Shown one piece after another: positions 1 through 9,565 of a stretch of 64,000 nucleotides of DNA. Below the pieces are notes generated by a model, which was not told where the DNA came from, did no database searches, and saw nothing but the letters and a program-made list of their open reading frames with translations. The translations under genes were made by a program, and so were the position numbers. Source of the stretch: Variovorax paradoxus (GTDB taxonomy: Bacteria; Pseudomonadota; Gammaproteobacteria; Burkholderiales; Burkholderiaceae_C); assembly GCF_022009635.1 (NCBI RefSeq), contig NZ_CP091716.1, positions 6,690,501 through 6,754,500 of the forward strand, read 5' to 3'. The stretch's first letter is position 1, and every line of letters begins with the position of its first letter.

Positions 1-1
1 G

Positions 2-727
2 AGCCTGCGGCACGCGCTGCAGACCAACTTCGAGGGCCGGATGCCGGGCGCCGTGGCCCGGCTGTTCGGCGGCATCGTGGCCTGGCAGATCGACCGCAGC
101 CTCGCGCGCATCGCGCACGACTTCGCGCACGGCGAACCTTCACACGACGGGCGCGGCGGCTGGCGGCTGCCGACACCTGTCGCGGTGGTGGATGCAGCGG
201 CCCATTCACAGGCGGCCACGCCGCGCGTCGCCGCCGTCTACCTGAATCCGCATTTCGAGGAGCCGGCGCTGGCCGAAGGCCTGGAGCAAGGCCTGGCCGA
301 CGCGGGCCTGCCGGCGCATCTGGTCGGCGAAGGCTATGCCCGGCGGCCCCGCTGGCATGCGCGCGACGAGCACTGGATCGAGGCCGCCGCGCGCAGCGCC
401 TTCATCGTCTCCGCGCCGGGCATGGCGGCGCTGTCGATCGCGGCGGTGTACCGCAAGCCGATCCTGCTGCTGCTGACCGACCAGCCCGAGCAGGCGATCA
501 ACGCCGGGCGCGCGGCGCAGCTCGGGCTCGAGCACCGGGTGGTGGTGTGGCGCGGCGACGCGACCAAGTTCGCGCGGGCCGTGGCAACCGCGGCGGGCGA
601 GCTGCTCGCCATGAATGCCGGCAACACCACGGATGCCGCCGAGGGCCGGCAGGCCGCCATCGACCGGCGGCAGCACTGGGTCGCGCTGCTGATGCGCCTT
701 GCCGGCGGCAAACCGGCTACCCCATGA
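2..727 (+). CDS. GT-B-like glycosyltransferase, C-terminal part (5' truncated by window edge)
   Basis: The reading frame is already open at base 2 and runs to TGA at 725-727, so the true start lies upstream of the window. The visible part has a Rossmann-like C-terminal half. A Gly-rich turn (SAPGMAAL, near base 410) is followed by RKPILLLLTDQPEQAINAG, which resembles the sugar-nucleotide-binding region of GT-B enzymes of the MurG/UgtP type (E/Q..NA after a hydrophobic strand). The role is probably transfer of a sugar in surface polysaccharide synthesis, supported by the convergent neighbour, which looks like a capsule-type protein. The two genes overlap tail to tail by 11 bp. The substrate cannot be read from the sequence. 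Confidence 0.6.
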   Translation, partial: SLRHALQTNFEGRMPGAVARLFGGIVAWQIDRSLARIAHDFAHGEPSHDGRGGWRLPTPVAVVDAAAHSQAATPRVAAVYLNPHFEEPALAEGLEQGLADAGLPAHLVGEGYARRPRWHARDEHWIEAAARSAFIVSAPGMAALSIAAVYRKPILLLLTDQPEQAINAGRAAQLGLEHRVVVWRGDATKFARAVATAAGELLAMNAGNTTDAAEGRQAAIDRRQHWVALLMRLAGGKPATP

Positions 728-2390
728 CCCCGCGCGCGGAATCGACCACCGCGCGGAACACCTTCGCCGCCGCGCGCAGCGGATGCATCTCGGCCCACGG
801 CATCGCCGAGGCCTTCGGCGGTGCCGAGATCACACCGCGCCCCATGCGCAGCGACACCTGAAGCCGCCTGATCGTGAATGAGGGCCGGGCCAGCGCCCGG
901 CGCGCCACCGCGCGGCCGGCGTCCGCCACCACGAACTGCAGCACCAGACACTTGCGCGCCGCCGTGGCCTCGATGTCGAACACCAGGGTGCGGCGCCGCG
1001 CGCCCGTCACGCGCTGGGCCGGCAGCACCACGCCGTCGAACATGGCGTGCACGCTCGTGGCCTTGGCGTTGCTGCGGTAGTCCACCCGCACCTCGATGCG
1101 GTGCGGCTGCTGGTGCGACAGCGATTGCGAGGGCGCCAGCGCGGGCAGCGGTATCACCAGGCTGGCCAGCTCGCCCTCGCTGCGCGCGCCCTCGCCGTCG
1201 AAGCCGGCCCAGCCGTGGCTGAGCCAGCCGGTCGCGGGGCTGCCGGGGTGGAACATGTAGGGCCGGTCCATCCGCAGCTCGGCCACGTCGCGCAGGCCCT
1301 GGCTCTTGTCGTCGAAGCCCCAGCGCAGCGCGAAGGCCTGCTCGATGGCGGCGGCCGGCCAGGCCGTGGACCCCGCGGCGGCATCGGCCGCCAGGGGCGA
1401 GAGGTCGCCGCAGGCCTCGGCCATGAAATCCATCGCGCCGAGCCCGGCGCCGATCGGAATCCAGCCCGAGCATGCCGCCGGCAGCTGCGAGCGCGCGTTG
1501 CGGTCCGCATGGATCAGCGCATGGGCGGGCTTGCGGAAATAGCGCGCCTCGGTCAGCACGCTGGACGACAGCGCCGAGGCGAAGTGCACGTTGTTCGCCG
1601 ACAGCAGCGCATAGGTGTTCTCCTGCGTCCACGCGACGTTGGGAATGGCCCGCGCGATCGGCGCGAGGTCGTGCAGCGCGGGCTCGTACGGATGCGGCTT
1701 GATGACCAGCAGGTCGACCCCGCGCGCCAGTTCGCGCAGCGGCGCGATCACGCTGGCCGGATGCATGGTGCGCCCGCCGCCGACCAGCGACAGGTCGACC
1801 AGGCTCTGGCCGAAGAACAACCCCACGCGCAGCCGCGGGTCGAACAGCGAAGCGGCGCCGCGCCTTGCGAAGTAGCCCTTGATCACGCTGGCGTGGTTCC
1901 AGAACAGCTCCTCGTCCACCCGGCGCGCGCGCAGCGCGGCCTCGATGGCGGGGTCGTTGGTGCGGGCGCAGAAGTGCAGGTGCTCGGTGAAGCGGCGCGG
2001 GTCGATCTCGATGTCGAGGTAGCTGGCGCCGCCGCGGTGGATGCAGTGCTGCAGCGCCGGCGTCAGGCCCCAGCCGATCACCAGGCAGCCGGGGTCGAAC
2101 ACCGGCATGCCGTCGCGCCCCGCCAGCGGCGAGAGGTCAGCGATGCAGGCGCGGGCCCAGCCGGCCGGCGTGCAGGGCAGCTCGAGCCGGGCCATGAGGC
2201 GCGCGACGTCGATGCGCCCGCCTTCGGACAGCGGCGCGACCTCGTGCACCGGCAGGCCCAGGCGGCCGAGCGCGGTGTCGAAGAAAGCCCGCAGGAATCG
2301 CCGGTTCGCGACGTGGTAAGTCAGGCCGTTGGCGGCGGAACGAAAAAAATCGTCCGCGAAGACGACGTGGTGGAACCGGCGAGTTTTCAT
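717..2390 (-). CDS. Capsule-type polysaccharide biosynthesis protein with C-terminal beta domain
   Basis: About 557 aa, starting at ATG 2390; an in-frame GTG at 2426 adds 12 residues but has no convincing ribosome site. The N-terminal two thirds resemble KpsC/KpsS-like capsule glycosyltransferases: LLVIKPHPYEP followed by a stretch ending in SSVLTEARYFRKPAHAL, which is the usual phosphate/nucleotide-binding region of that fold. The last 170 residues look like a separate all-beta domain (GWAGFDGEG, then IPLPAL) of a kind often appended to glycosyltransferases. The likely role is cell-surface polysaccharide assembly in the cytoplasm. The convergent upstream gene supports a surface-sugar locus continuing outside the window. 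Family placement is by motif only. Confidence 0.6.
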   Translation of the reverse strand: MKTRRFHHVVFADDFFRSAANGLTYHVANRRFLRAFFDTALGRLGLPVHEVAPLSEGGRIDVARLMARLELPCTPAGWARACIADLSPLAGRDGMPVFDPGCLVIGWGLTPALQHCIHRGGASYLDIEIDPRRFTEHLHFCARTNDPAIEAALRARRVDEELFWNHASVIKGYFARRGAASLFDPRLRVGLFFGQSLVDLSLVGGGRTMHPASVIAPLRELARGVDLLVIKPHPYEPALHDLAPIARAIPNVAWTQENTYALLSANNVHFASALSSSVLTEARYFRKPAHALIHADRNARSQLPAACSGWIPIGAGLGAMDFMAEACGDLSPLAADAAAGSTAWPAAAIEQAFALRWGFDDKSQGLRDVAELRMDRPYMFHPGSPATGWLSHGWAGFDGEGARSEGELASLVIPLPALAPSQSLSHQQPHRIEVRVDYRSNAKATSVHAMFDGVVLPAQRVTGARRRTLVFDIEATAARKCLVLQFVVADAGRAVARRALARPSFTIRRLQVSLRMGRGVISAPPKASAMPWAEMHPLRAAAKVFRAVVDSARGVMG

Positions 2391-2533
2391 CGTTTTTCTG
2401 GGCGGGAGCGGCCTGCCCCTGCACACCGTCCCGCCGACCCTTTCTGGCGATGAGCCAATCTAGGCAGCGACTCTTAGCCAGGAATGAGCACTTCGCGGCA
2501 CGCGCGCAAAGTTGCCGTAAAGGCGCCGGCGGC

Positions 2534-3526
2534 TCAGTCGAGCACCAGGTTCAGGTCGCGAATGAGCGGATGCCAGCGCCCCGACTCGGCCTGCAGCAGC
2601 GCCGCGAACTTGCCGGGGCCGTCGCCCGCGGCCTCGATGCCCAGGTCGGCGAACCGGGCCAGCACCGCCGGGTTGTGGATGGCGCTGGCCACCGCCTGCT
2701 GCAGCCGCGCCACCAGTTCGCTGGGCGTCTTCACCGGCACCACGAGCCCCAGGAGCGTGGCGGCCTCGACGCGCGGCATGCCGAGCTCGGCGAAGGTCGG
2801 CACCGCCGGCAATTGCGCCAGCCGGCGCGGATGCGCCACCGCCAGCGCGCGCAGCTTGCCGCTCTCGATGAAGCGGCGGGCCGCCGCCAGGTCGCACATC
2901 ATGGCCGGCAGCTGGCCGCCGGCCACGTCGGCCAGCGCGGGCGCCGCGCTGCGGTAGGGCACGTGCACCATCTCCAGGCCGGCCTCGCGCTCGAGCAGTT
3001 CCATGGCCAGGTGCTGCGGGCTGCCGGTGCCGGCGGAGGCGAAGCTCACCTTGCCGGGAAAGGCGCGCGCGTCGGCGATGAAGGCGCGGGCGTCTTTCTC
3101 GCCGGTGGACGGGCCGACCAGCAGCACCATCGGCAGCCGGCCCATGAGCGTGACCGGCGCGAAGTCGCGCGCGGGGTTGTAGCTGAGGTTGCGGTAGAGC
3201 GCGGGGTTGAACACCAGCATGCCGTTGTCGGCCGACAGCAGCGTGTAGCCGTCGGCCGGCGCGCGGGCGGCCTCGATGGCGCCCAGCGCGGTGTTGCCGC
3301 CGGCGCGGTTCTCGATGATCACCGGCTGCCCGCTGTCGACCGCCAGTTGGGCGCCCACGGTGCGCGCGACGATGTCGGCGCCGGTGCCGGCCGGGTACGG
3401 CACGATCCAGCGGAAGGGCTTGGCGGGATAAAGAGGCTGCGCCGTCGCGCCCCTGAAACCGACCGACAGGGCGGCTGTGGACAGCAGTTGCAGCAGAAGC
3501 GGTCGGCGGCGGATCATGGGCAGCAT
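2534..3526 (-). CDS. Bug/TctC family tripartite tricarboxylate transporter substrate-binding protein
   Basis: 330 aa with a twin-basic N-terminus (MIRRRP) and a hydrophobic signal ending near ATAQP. The mature part begins YPAKPFRWIVPYPAGTGADI, the signature opening of Bug (Bordetella uptake gene) proteins. NRAGGNTALG, MVHVPYRSAAPALADV and the closing ELVARLQQAV region follow in the expected order. These periplasmic proteins bind small carboxylates or amides for TctAB-type transporters or for signalling. No tctA or tctB gene is nearby, which is usual in Burkholderiales. The ligand is unknown. ATG at 3526 has GGAGA about 9 nt upstream; an ATG 9 bp downstream is an alternative. Confidence 0.9.
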   Translation of the reverse strand: MLPMIRRRPLLLQLLSTAALSVGFRGATAQPLYPAKPFRWIVPYPAGTGADIVARTVGAQLAVDSGQPVIIENRAGGNTALGAIEAARAPADGYTLLSADNGMLVFNPALYRNLSYNPARDFAPVTLMGRLPMVLLVGPSTGEKDARAFIADARAFPGKVSFASAGTGSPQHLAMELLEREAGLEMVHVPYRSAAPALADVAGGQLPAMMCDLAAARRFIESGKLRALAVAHPRRLAQLPAVPTFAELGMPRVEAATLLGLVVPVKTPSELVARLQQAVASAIHNPAVLARFADLGIEAAGDGPGKFAALLQAESGRWHPLIRDLNLVLD

Positions 3527-3602
3527 GGGCGGGCGTCTCCGCCCCCATGTTAGGGCCTGTTCAATCGCGAGACACCGCGGGAGAGGGGCCCGGGGGCGAG
3601 CC

Positions 3603-4817
3603 TCATCCTGCCCTGCTGGTCTTCAGGCCTTGCGCCGCGGCCCAGCCCGCCACGTCCTCGCGCTTGATGGCGGCGGCCATGAGGCCCGGGAACGCATCGG
3701 GCGTGCACGCGAACGAGGGCACCCCCAGCGCGGCCAGCTTGGCGGCCAGGTCGCGGTCGTAGGCCGGCGCGCCTTCGTCGCTGAGCGCCAGCAGCGCGAT
3801 GAACTGCACGCCGGCCTCGACCAGCTCGTTGGCGCGGTGCAGCAGCTTTTCTTCCACGCCGCCTTCGTACAGGTCGGAGATCAGCACGAGGATGGTGTTG
3901 CGCGGCTCGCGGATCAGGCCCTGGCAGTAGCCCACGGCGCCGTTGATGTCGGTGCCGCCGCCCAGCTGCACGCCGAACAGCAGGTCGACCGGGTCCTGCA
4001 GCTGCTCGGTCATGTCGACCACGCTGGTGTCGAACACCACCAGCTTGGTCGCCACCGCCGGCAGGCTGGCCATGACGGCGCCGAAGATGCTCGAATAGAC
4101 CACCGACGCGGCCATGGAGCCGCTCTGGTCGATGCACAGGATCACCTCGCGCTGCGGCTGCCGCGCCTTGCGGCCGTAGCCGACCAGCGACTGCGGCACC
4201 ACCGTGCGGTATTCGGGCTGCCAGTGGCGCAGGTTGGCGCGGATGGTGCGGTTCCAGTCGATCTCCGAATGGCGCGGGCGGCGGTTGCGCTGGCTGCGGT
4301 TGAGCGCGCCGCTCACGGCGCTGCGCATCGGCTCCTCGAGCTTCTTCATGAGCTCGTCGACCACCTTGCGCACCACGGCGCGCGCGGTGTCCTTGGTGCC
4401 GGCCGGAATCACGCTGGCCAGCGCCACGAGGTTGGCCACCAGGTGCACGTCGGGCTGGGCGTTCTCGAGCATCTCGGGTTGCAGCAGCATCTGGCGCAGG
4501 TTGAGCCGCTCCATCGCGTCGCGCTGCATCACCTGCACCACCTGGCTCGGAAAGTACTTGCGGATGTCGCCGAGCCAGCGCGCCACGCTGGGGGCCGAGT
4601 CGCCCCGGCCGCCGCGCTGGCCGCCCTGGCCCAGGCCGCGCCGGCCGTCGGCCTCGTAGAGCGCGGCGAGCGCCATGTCGATCTCGCGCACCCGGCCTTC
4701 CACGGCGCCGCAGCTGGGCGTGGCCTCGCTGCCGAGCACCATGCGCCAGCGCTGCAGGCGGTCGGTGGAGGGCGGCGTCTCGTCCGCGGACGCGGCAACG
4801 GTGTTGGTGGTGTTCAT
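3603..4817 (-). CDS. vWA domain protein of the MoxR/SWIM cluster (YehP-like)
   Basis: 404 aa, starting ATG at 4817 with GGGAG 7 nt upstream. It overlaps the stop of the preceding gene by 4 bp, so translation is probably coupled. The N-terminal 220 residues are helical with a Gly-rich break near 62-72. The von Willebrand A domain follows with a complete MIDAS: D230-x-S232-x-S234, T289 in GGGTDI, and D315 in ISDLYEGG. In MoxR systems the vWA protein is the metal-dependent adaptor that works with the AAA+ ATPase. It closes a seven-gene operon containing MoxR, SWIM, DUF5691 and DUF5682 proteins, and its E. coli counterpart appears to be YehP. The target is unknown. Confidence 0.88.
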   Translation of the reverse strand: MNTTNTVAASADETPPSTDRLQRWRMVLGSEATPSCGAVEGRVREIDMALAALYEADGRRGLGQGGQRGGRGDSAPSVARWLGDIRKYFPSQVVQVMQRDAMERLNLRQMLLQPEMLENAQPDVHLVANLVALASVIPAGTKDTARAVVRKVVDELMKKLEEPMRSAVSGALNRSQRNRRPRHSEIDWNRTIRANLRHWQPEYRTVVPQSLVGYGRKARQPQREVILCIDQSGSMAASVVYSSIFGAVMASLPAVATKLVVFDTSVVDMTEQLQDPVDLLFGVQLGGGTDINGAVGYCQGLIREPRNTILVLISDLYEGGVEEKLLHRANELVEAGVQFIALLALSDEGAPAYDRDLAAKLAALGVPSFACTPDAFPGLMAAAIKREDVAGWAAAQGLKTSRAG

Positions 4818-7171
4818 GCCTTCACTCCCAGCAGTTCCCGCAGCAGCGGCAGCGCGAGCACCGCGCGCGATTCGTCCCAGTCCGCGGCGGCGGTGGCGAC
4901 CGCCGCCGTGCCGCCTGTTCCACCCGTGGCGCCGCGCTTGGCGCGCTCGCCCAGTGCGCGCCGGTCGGCGCCAGAGAAGTCCGCGAAGCTGCGGCGCACC
5001 AGCGGCAGCACCTGCAGGAAGTGTTCTTCGCCCAGCGCCGACAGCCACGCATCGACCAGCGACCACACGGCCTCGTCGTGCAGCAGCACCATCGCGTTGC
5101 GGTTGAGGAAACCTTCGAGCCACGCGGCCGCCTCGGTGGGCGGAGCGCCGACCGAGAGGTTGCGCGCGAGCTGCTGCGAGGCGCCTTCGCTGTCGATCTG
5201 CGCATCGTCGAGCAGCAGCCGGCAGACCACGCCGCGCAGCAGCGGCGCGGCGCTTTCGCCGAACGCAATGGAACGCAGCGCGCCGCGCCATGCGGCGGTG
5301 GTTTCCTCGCCGTCGCGCAGGCGCACCGCGTCGTGCGCGGCGATGAGGCTGGTGCGCAGCGACTCGGCCGCCTCGGCGTCGAGCGCGCCGCATGCAATGG
5401 GCAGGCCGATGGCGCCGCGCACGATCAGGCTGTCGAGCACGTGCGACAGCAGCGCGCTGTCGGTCTGGCGCACGCTGCCGTAGCGGAAAACGTTGGCCAG
5501 CGGCGGCACCGCGCCGATGAGCTGCACCGCGTCGCCGGTGAGCGCGGCGCGGTCTTCGAGCGCGCGGGTCACGGCCTGCACCGCCGCTGGCAGGTCGGCC
5601 AGCAGCACGGTGTCGACCTGCTCGGCCAGCACGCTGAGCGAGCCTTCGCCGGCCAGCTTTTCCATCACGCGCGAGGTGGCGGCATGCGCCACGGTCGCGC
5701 CGAAGCGGCTGGCCTCGATGATGCGCAGCGCGAACTCCGGCTGCCACTGCAGCTGCCACACCTCGTGGAAGGTGCCGCGGCTCGAACGCTGGCCGGCGGT
5801 GGGCGCGCCCCACGGCAGCTCGAGCAGGCGCAGCCGGTGCAGCAGGTGGCTGCGCGCAAGGTCGTTGGGCTGGCGCAGGTCCAGGTCGAGCGTGCGCGCG
5901 GTGGCCTCGGGCTTCAGGCGCAGGCTTTTTTGCTGCTGCTCGATGTCGCGCTGCAGCGGCACGGTCGGCACCTCGGCCGGCACCTGGCCCATGCGGTCGC
6001 CGACGGTCAGGCGCTCGCGGATCAGCGTGAGCGGCGCCTGCTCGCCCATGCAGATCACGCTGCGCACGGCCTCGTCCAGTTCGGGCAGGCCGGGTGCCGG
6101 GCGTTCGCGCAGCGCGGCGAGCGTGTCGGCCAGGCGCGTGGCCTCGATCAGGTGGGCGGAGGAGCAATCGAGGTCGTGTTCGCGCAGGAGCCGCGCCACG
6201 CGCGCGAGCCAGCCGGTGCTGCGGCCCGCCACCTGCTGGCCCTGCTGCCAGAGGTGCTCGTACCAGCCGGGCGAATCGATGCCCGCGCCGTAGCCGCTGG
6301 CGCTGGTGAGGTGGCGGTAGGTCCACGGCACCCAGGTGGCGAGCACCTTGAGCCTGGGCAGGCCCTTGAGCAGCGCGGCGTCGGCCTTGGCGGTGGCCGC
6401 GCCCTGCAGCGCCGGCACGTGCCAGGCGCCGCAGACCACGGCGATGCGCTGGTGGCCGGCCTTGACGGCTTCGCGTATCGATTGCCGCATGAAGGCCTCG
6501 CGCAGTTGCTCGCGCTTCGCGGCGCGCGGGCCGCGGCGGTCTTCGGGCGTTTCGGCGCGCACGGCCGTCATGGCCTCGGCGATGGCGCCGAACAGGTCTT
6601 CGCCGTCGCCGCGCTCCTCGACCATGTGGTTCCACCAGCTCTCGCCGTCGGCATAGCCGGCTGCATGGGCGAGCCAGTCGAAGGGGTCGTCGGGGATCTG
6701 CGGCTGCGCCGCTTCTTCACCGGCTGCGGATTCGGCGGCCGGTGCTTCGTCGTGTTCGTCGTCGCCCAGCGGCTCGCCGGTTTCGGCTTCGGGTGCTTCC
6801 TGAGCCTTGGCGGCCTCGGCTTCGTCGGCCGCGCGCGCGGCCTGCTCGATCGCCATGCGGTGCGACTGCGGCAGGTCGATGAAGCGCACCGGCAGGTTGC
6901 GCGACACGCCCCATTGCAGCGCCTGCCATTCGGGCGAGAACTCGGCGAAGGGATAGAAGGCCGCGAGCCCCGTGTCCTCGCCCGCGTGGATCAGCATCGC
7001 GACCGGCGGGCGCAGGTCGGCATGCGCCATGAAGGACAGCAGGCCTTCGGCGTCTGGCGGCCCTTCGACCAGGATGCAGTCGGGCTGCAGCGACTCGAAG
7101 GCGCGCAGCAGGCTGCGCGCGCAGCCGGGCCCGTGGTGGCGGATGCCGAAGTAGTGCAGCGGAGAGCCCAT
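4814..7171 (-). CDS. DUF5682 family protein (YehM-like)
   Basis: 785 aa and cytoplasmic-looking, with no signal or membrane segments. It opens with YFGIRHHGPGCARS and LVEGPPDAEG, and near residue 240 has VVCGAWHVPAL. The spaced His/Glu elements recall the ChaN/TraB/EreA type of fold, but that relation is my inference. An acidic Ala/Glu-rich linker (about residues 115-165) separates the first segment from the rest. The C-terminal 400 residues are helical and unassigned. The match to DUF5682 rests on the first segment and on gene order: this family sits with MoxR, vWA and SWIM genes in many bacteria, including E. coli yehM. No clear ribosome site precedes ATG 7171, so the start is less certain. 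Confidence 0.82.
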   Translation of the reverse strand: MGSPLHYFGIRHHGPGCARSLLRAFESLQPDCILVEGPPDAEGLLSFMAHADLRPPVAMLIHAGEDTGLAAFYPFAEFSPEWQALQWGVSRNLPVRFIDLPQSHRMAIEQAARAADEAEAAKAQEAPEAETGEPLGDDEHDEAPAAESAAGEEAAQPQIPDDPFDWLAHAAGYADGESWWNHMVEERGDGEDLFGAIAEAMTAVRAETPEDRRGPRAAKREQLREAFMRQSIREAVKAGHQRIAVVCGAWHVPALQGAATAKADAALLKGLPRLKVLATWVPWTYRHLTSASGYGAGIDSPGWYEHLWQQGQQVAGRSTGWLARVARLLREHDLDCSSAHLIEATRLADTLAALRERPAPGLPELDEAVRSVICMGEQAPLTLIRERLTVGDRMGQVPAEVPTVPLQRDIEQQQKSLRLKPEATARTLDLDLRQPNDLARSHLLHRLRLLELPWGAPTAGQRSSRGTFHEVWQLQWQPEFALRIIEASRFGATVAHAATSRVMEKLAGEGSLSVLAEQVDTVLLADLPAAVQAVTRALEDRAALTGDAVQLIGAVPPLANVFRYGSVRQTDSALLSHVLDSLIVRGAIGLPIACGALDAEAAESLRTSLIAAHDAVRLRDGEETTAAWRGALRSIAFGESAAPLLRGVVCRLLLDDAQIDSEGASQQLARNLSVGAPPTEAAAWLEGFLNRNAMVLLHDEAVWSLVDAWLSALGEEHFLQVLPLVRRSFADFSGADRRALGERAKRGATGGTGGTAAVATAAADWDESRAVLALPLLRELLGVKA

Positions 7172-7206
7172 TTTTCAGTGCGTCGGGAAAATGAAGATGC
7201 CGGGGC

Positions 7207-9537
7207 TCAGAGCCCGTAGCGCGCTTCCATGGCCTCGTGCCATTCGGTCGGCTCGCCGGCCGCGCGGGCCAGCTCGGTCCAGCACAGCTGGTGGCCCTTG
7301 CACAGCGCCGCCACGCGCGCCGCGATGGCGCGCGGCGGCACGTTGGCGGGTGCCGTCACTGCAAGGTAGAGGCCGGGAAGGTCGGCTTCGTCGCCGTCTT
7401 CTTCGTCATCGCCGCCTTCCCCGTCTTCGCCTCCCGCGTCGGCATCGCTCACCCGGTAGTTGTCGTTGCTGTACTGCCAGGTGCTCCAGCCCGCCTCGTG
7501 GAGCGCGTCGCGCAGGGCGCTCACGCTTTCCTCGCCCGGGTGCACGCCGTCGATCATGTAGCTCGGGCCGTACGGGCCCTTCTCCAGCACGTGCAACGGC
7601 GCGGTGAAGACGCGGGTGTAGGTGCGCAGTTCTTCCTCGTCCTCGGGCGGCTGCTCGGCCAGCTTGGGCTCGAACACCACCCAGTCGTCCAGGCGCTGGC
7701 CGAGGCCGCGCGGCGAGGGCTGCACGATGCGCGCGGTGGCCGGGCCGGTGCGGCGCGCGAGCACGTCGCGCTCGCGGCCGTTTTCCTCGCAGCGCAGGTA
7801 GACCAGGCCCCAGTCTTCCTCGATGACGGCGTCGTCGGGCTCGCCGGCCTCGAGTTCCATCTCGAGCGCGCGGGCCTGCGCGCGCACGTCGGCCCACAGG
7901 CCTGCCGCGCTGGCGGCGATCAGCAGCTCCCAGCGGCGGCCCGGCTCGGGCGCTTCGTCGGCGGCAAGCACCATGCGGCGCTGCGCCACGGCCGTGTCGA
8001 AGTCCTTCAGTTCCATGGCCGCGTCGGCCCAGAGGCGGCGCGTGGCCGTGGCCTCGGGGTCGTGCGCCAGCACCTGCTCGACCAGCGGGCCGACCTGCGC
8101 GTAGCGCCCTTCCCTGAAGGCGATGCGCGCGCGGTACCACGCGGCCATGGCCGGCTGCGCGGCCTCGATGCGGCGCGCCTGTTCCTCGATGGCGTCCAGG
8201 TCGCCGGCGCTGAAGCACAGGCCGAACCAGTGGTTCTGCAGCGCGACCGATTGCGGCGCCGCCAGCACCATGGCCTGCAGCCGGCTGCGCGCCTCGTCGT
8301 GGCAGCCGTAGTTCGACAGTGCGGAGGCCAGCAGCATCGCCAGCCCCTCGTCGCCGGGCAGCGCCTGGTGCGCCTGTTCCAGCCACTGGATGACGGTCTC
8401 GTTCGACAGGCCCTCGGCCTCGGGCGAGCGCAGCCAGCCGGGCAACTCTTCGGGTGCGCAGGGCGCGGGCCTCGGCACGACGGCGGCGAGCGCCTGCCCG
8501 GCGCGCCGCACCTTGTCGGCGGCGCCGAAGTCCTCGCGCAGCAGCGGCACGTGATGGCCCGCACGCGCCACGGCCTGCGCCGCCAGCCACGGCACCTGCC
8601 GCGCGCCGGCCAGTTCGGCCTGCGCCAGCGCGAGGTCGATCAGCAGGCGGTGGCTGCCGACGGTGTGCAGGTGCTCGATGGTGGTCCGCAGCGCGTGGCC
8701 CAACGCGGGCGTGTTGAGTTCGGGCAATGCGCGCGCGGCGGCCACGGCGGCGCGGCACCACGACACATGGTCGGCCACCTCGATGTCGCCGAATGCCGGC
8801 AGCAGGTCCCAGCCGGCACGTGGATCGCCGGCCAGCGCGAGCGCGCGGCTGCGCTGCAGCAGGCGGGCCGACTGCTCGCGGCGATCGTCCTCGTCGGCTT
8901 CGTCCTCGGAGTCGTCGAGCAGCTTGAGCGCGGTGTGCGGGTCGCCGGCCGCGAGCCATTGCTCGACCTCGGTGGTGACGAACAGCGTGGTCACTTCCTC
9001 GCCAGCGCGGCGCTGCGCGTCGCGCTGGCTCTTCAGGTACAGCACGGCCTCGCGCGGCTGGCCCTGGTCGCCCATGGCATTGGCGCGCTCGATGCTCAGG
9101 CAGCCGAAGCAGCCCCAGCTCGGGTCGATGCGCGCCAGCGTCTCGTCGCAGACCGCGAGGCGCTCGTTGGCCCAGCCGGGCCCGTCGACATTGGCGTAGG
9201 TGGCCACCAGGTCCTGCGTGACGCACACGCTCTGCGGGCAGCCCTGGGTCTTGTCCTGGTGCGCCTGCTCGTAGGCATCGACCACTTCGCCGAGCTGAGA
9301 CTCGCCGTGATGGCGCGCCACGCGCGAGGCGCACAGCCAGTGCTTGAAGTACACGTCGAGCCACGCGATGCCCAGGCCGCGCGCGCTGGCCAGCGCCTCG
9401 GGCACCAGCGCCTCGACCAGCGCATGGTTGCCCTGGAACTGCTGGTGCGGCACGTCGTGAATCAGGTAGGCCAGGCGCTGCTGGCCTTCTTCCTCGAGCC
9501 GGTCCGACAGGTCGTTGACCCAGGCGAAGCTGTCCAT
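7207..9537 (-). CDS. Large tetratricopeptide-repeat protein of the MoxR/Hsp90-like operon
   Basis: 776 aa, helical throughout most of its length. TPR-like helical pairs are clearest in residues 380-560 (for example YGCHDEARSRLQAM and GRYAQVGPLVEQVLAHDP). The C-terminal 200 residues are different: probably mixed alpha/beta, with a very acidic low-complexity loop (Asp/Glu/Gly-rich, encoded near 7385-7440). ATG 9537 is preceded by GAGAGAGGAT. The gene lies 28 bp downstream of an Hsp90-like gene. In eukaryotes TPR proteins are typical Hsp90 co-chaperones, so a partnership with the neighbouring Hsp90-like ATPase is a reasonable inference, not shown here. There is no signal peptide, so it should act in the cytoplasm. 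Function is unknown. Confidence 0.8.
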   Translation of the reverse strand: MDSFAWVNDLSDRLEEEGQQRLAYLIHDVPHQQFQGNHALVEALVPEALASARGLGIAWLDVYFKHWLCASRVARHHGESQLGEVVDAYEQAHQDKTQGCPQSVCVTQDLVATYANVDGPGWANERLAVCDETLARIDPSWGCFGCLSIERANAMGDQGQPREAVLYLKSQRDAQRRAGEEVTTLFVTTEVEQWLAAGDPHTALKLLDDSEDEADEDDRREQSARLLQRSRALALAGDPRAGWDLLPAFGDIEVADHVSWCRAAVAAARALPELNTPALGHALRTTIEHLHTVGSHRLLIDLALAQAELAGARQVPWLAAQAVARAGHHVPLLREDFGAADKVRRAGQALAAVVPRPAPCAPEELPGWLRSPEAEGLSNETVIQWLEQAHQALPGDEGLAMLLASALSNYGCHDEARSRLQAMVLAAPQSVALQNHWFGLCFSAGDLDAIEEQARRIEAAQPAMAAWYRARIAFREGRYAQVGPLVEQVLAHDPEATATRRLWADAAMELKDFDTAVAQRRMVLAADEAPEPGRRWELLIAASAAGLWADVRAQARALEMELEAGEPDDAVIEEDWGLVYLRCEENGRERDVLARRTGPATARIVQPSPRGLGQRLDDWVVFEPKLAEQPPEDEEELRTYTRVFTAPLHVLEKGPYGPSYMIDGVHPGEESVSALRDALHEAGWSTWQYSNDNYRVSDADAGGEDGEGGDDEEDGDEADLPGLYLAVTAPANVPPRAIAARVAALCKGHQLCWTELARAAGEPTEWHEAMEARYGL

Positions 9538-9565
9538 CGTGTTGATCCTCTCTCTTTGGTTTTTT

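Noticed and set aside
334..1632. Minus-strand open frame covering the first glycosyltransferase and the end of the polysaccharide gene
   Set aside because: Arg/Ala/Gly-rich translation without structure; the plus-strand frame at 2-727 and the minus frame at 717-2390 carry recognisable motifs instead.
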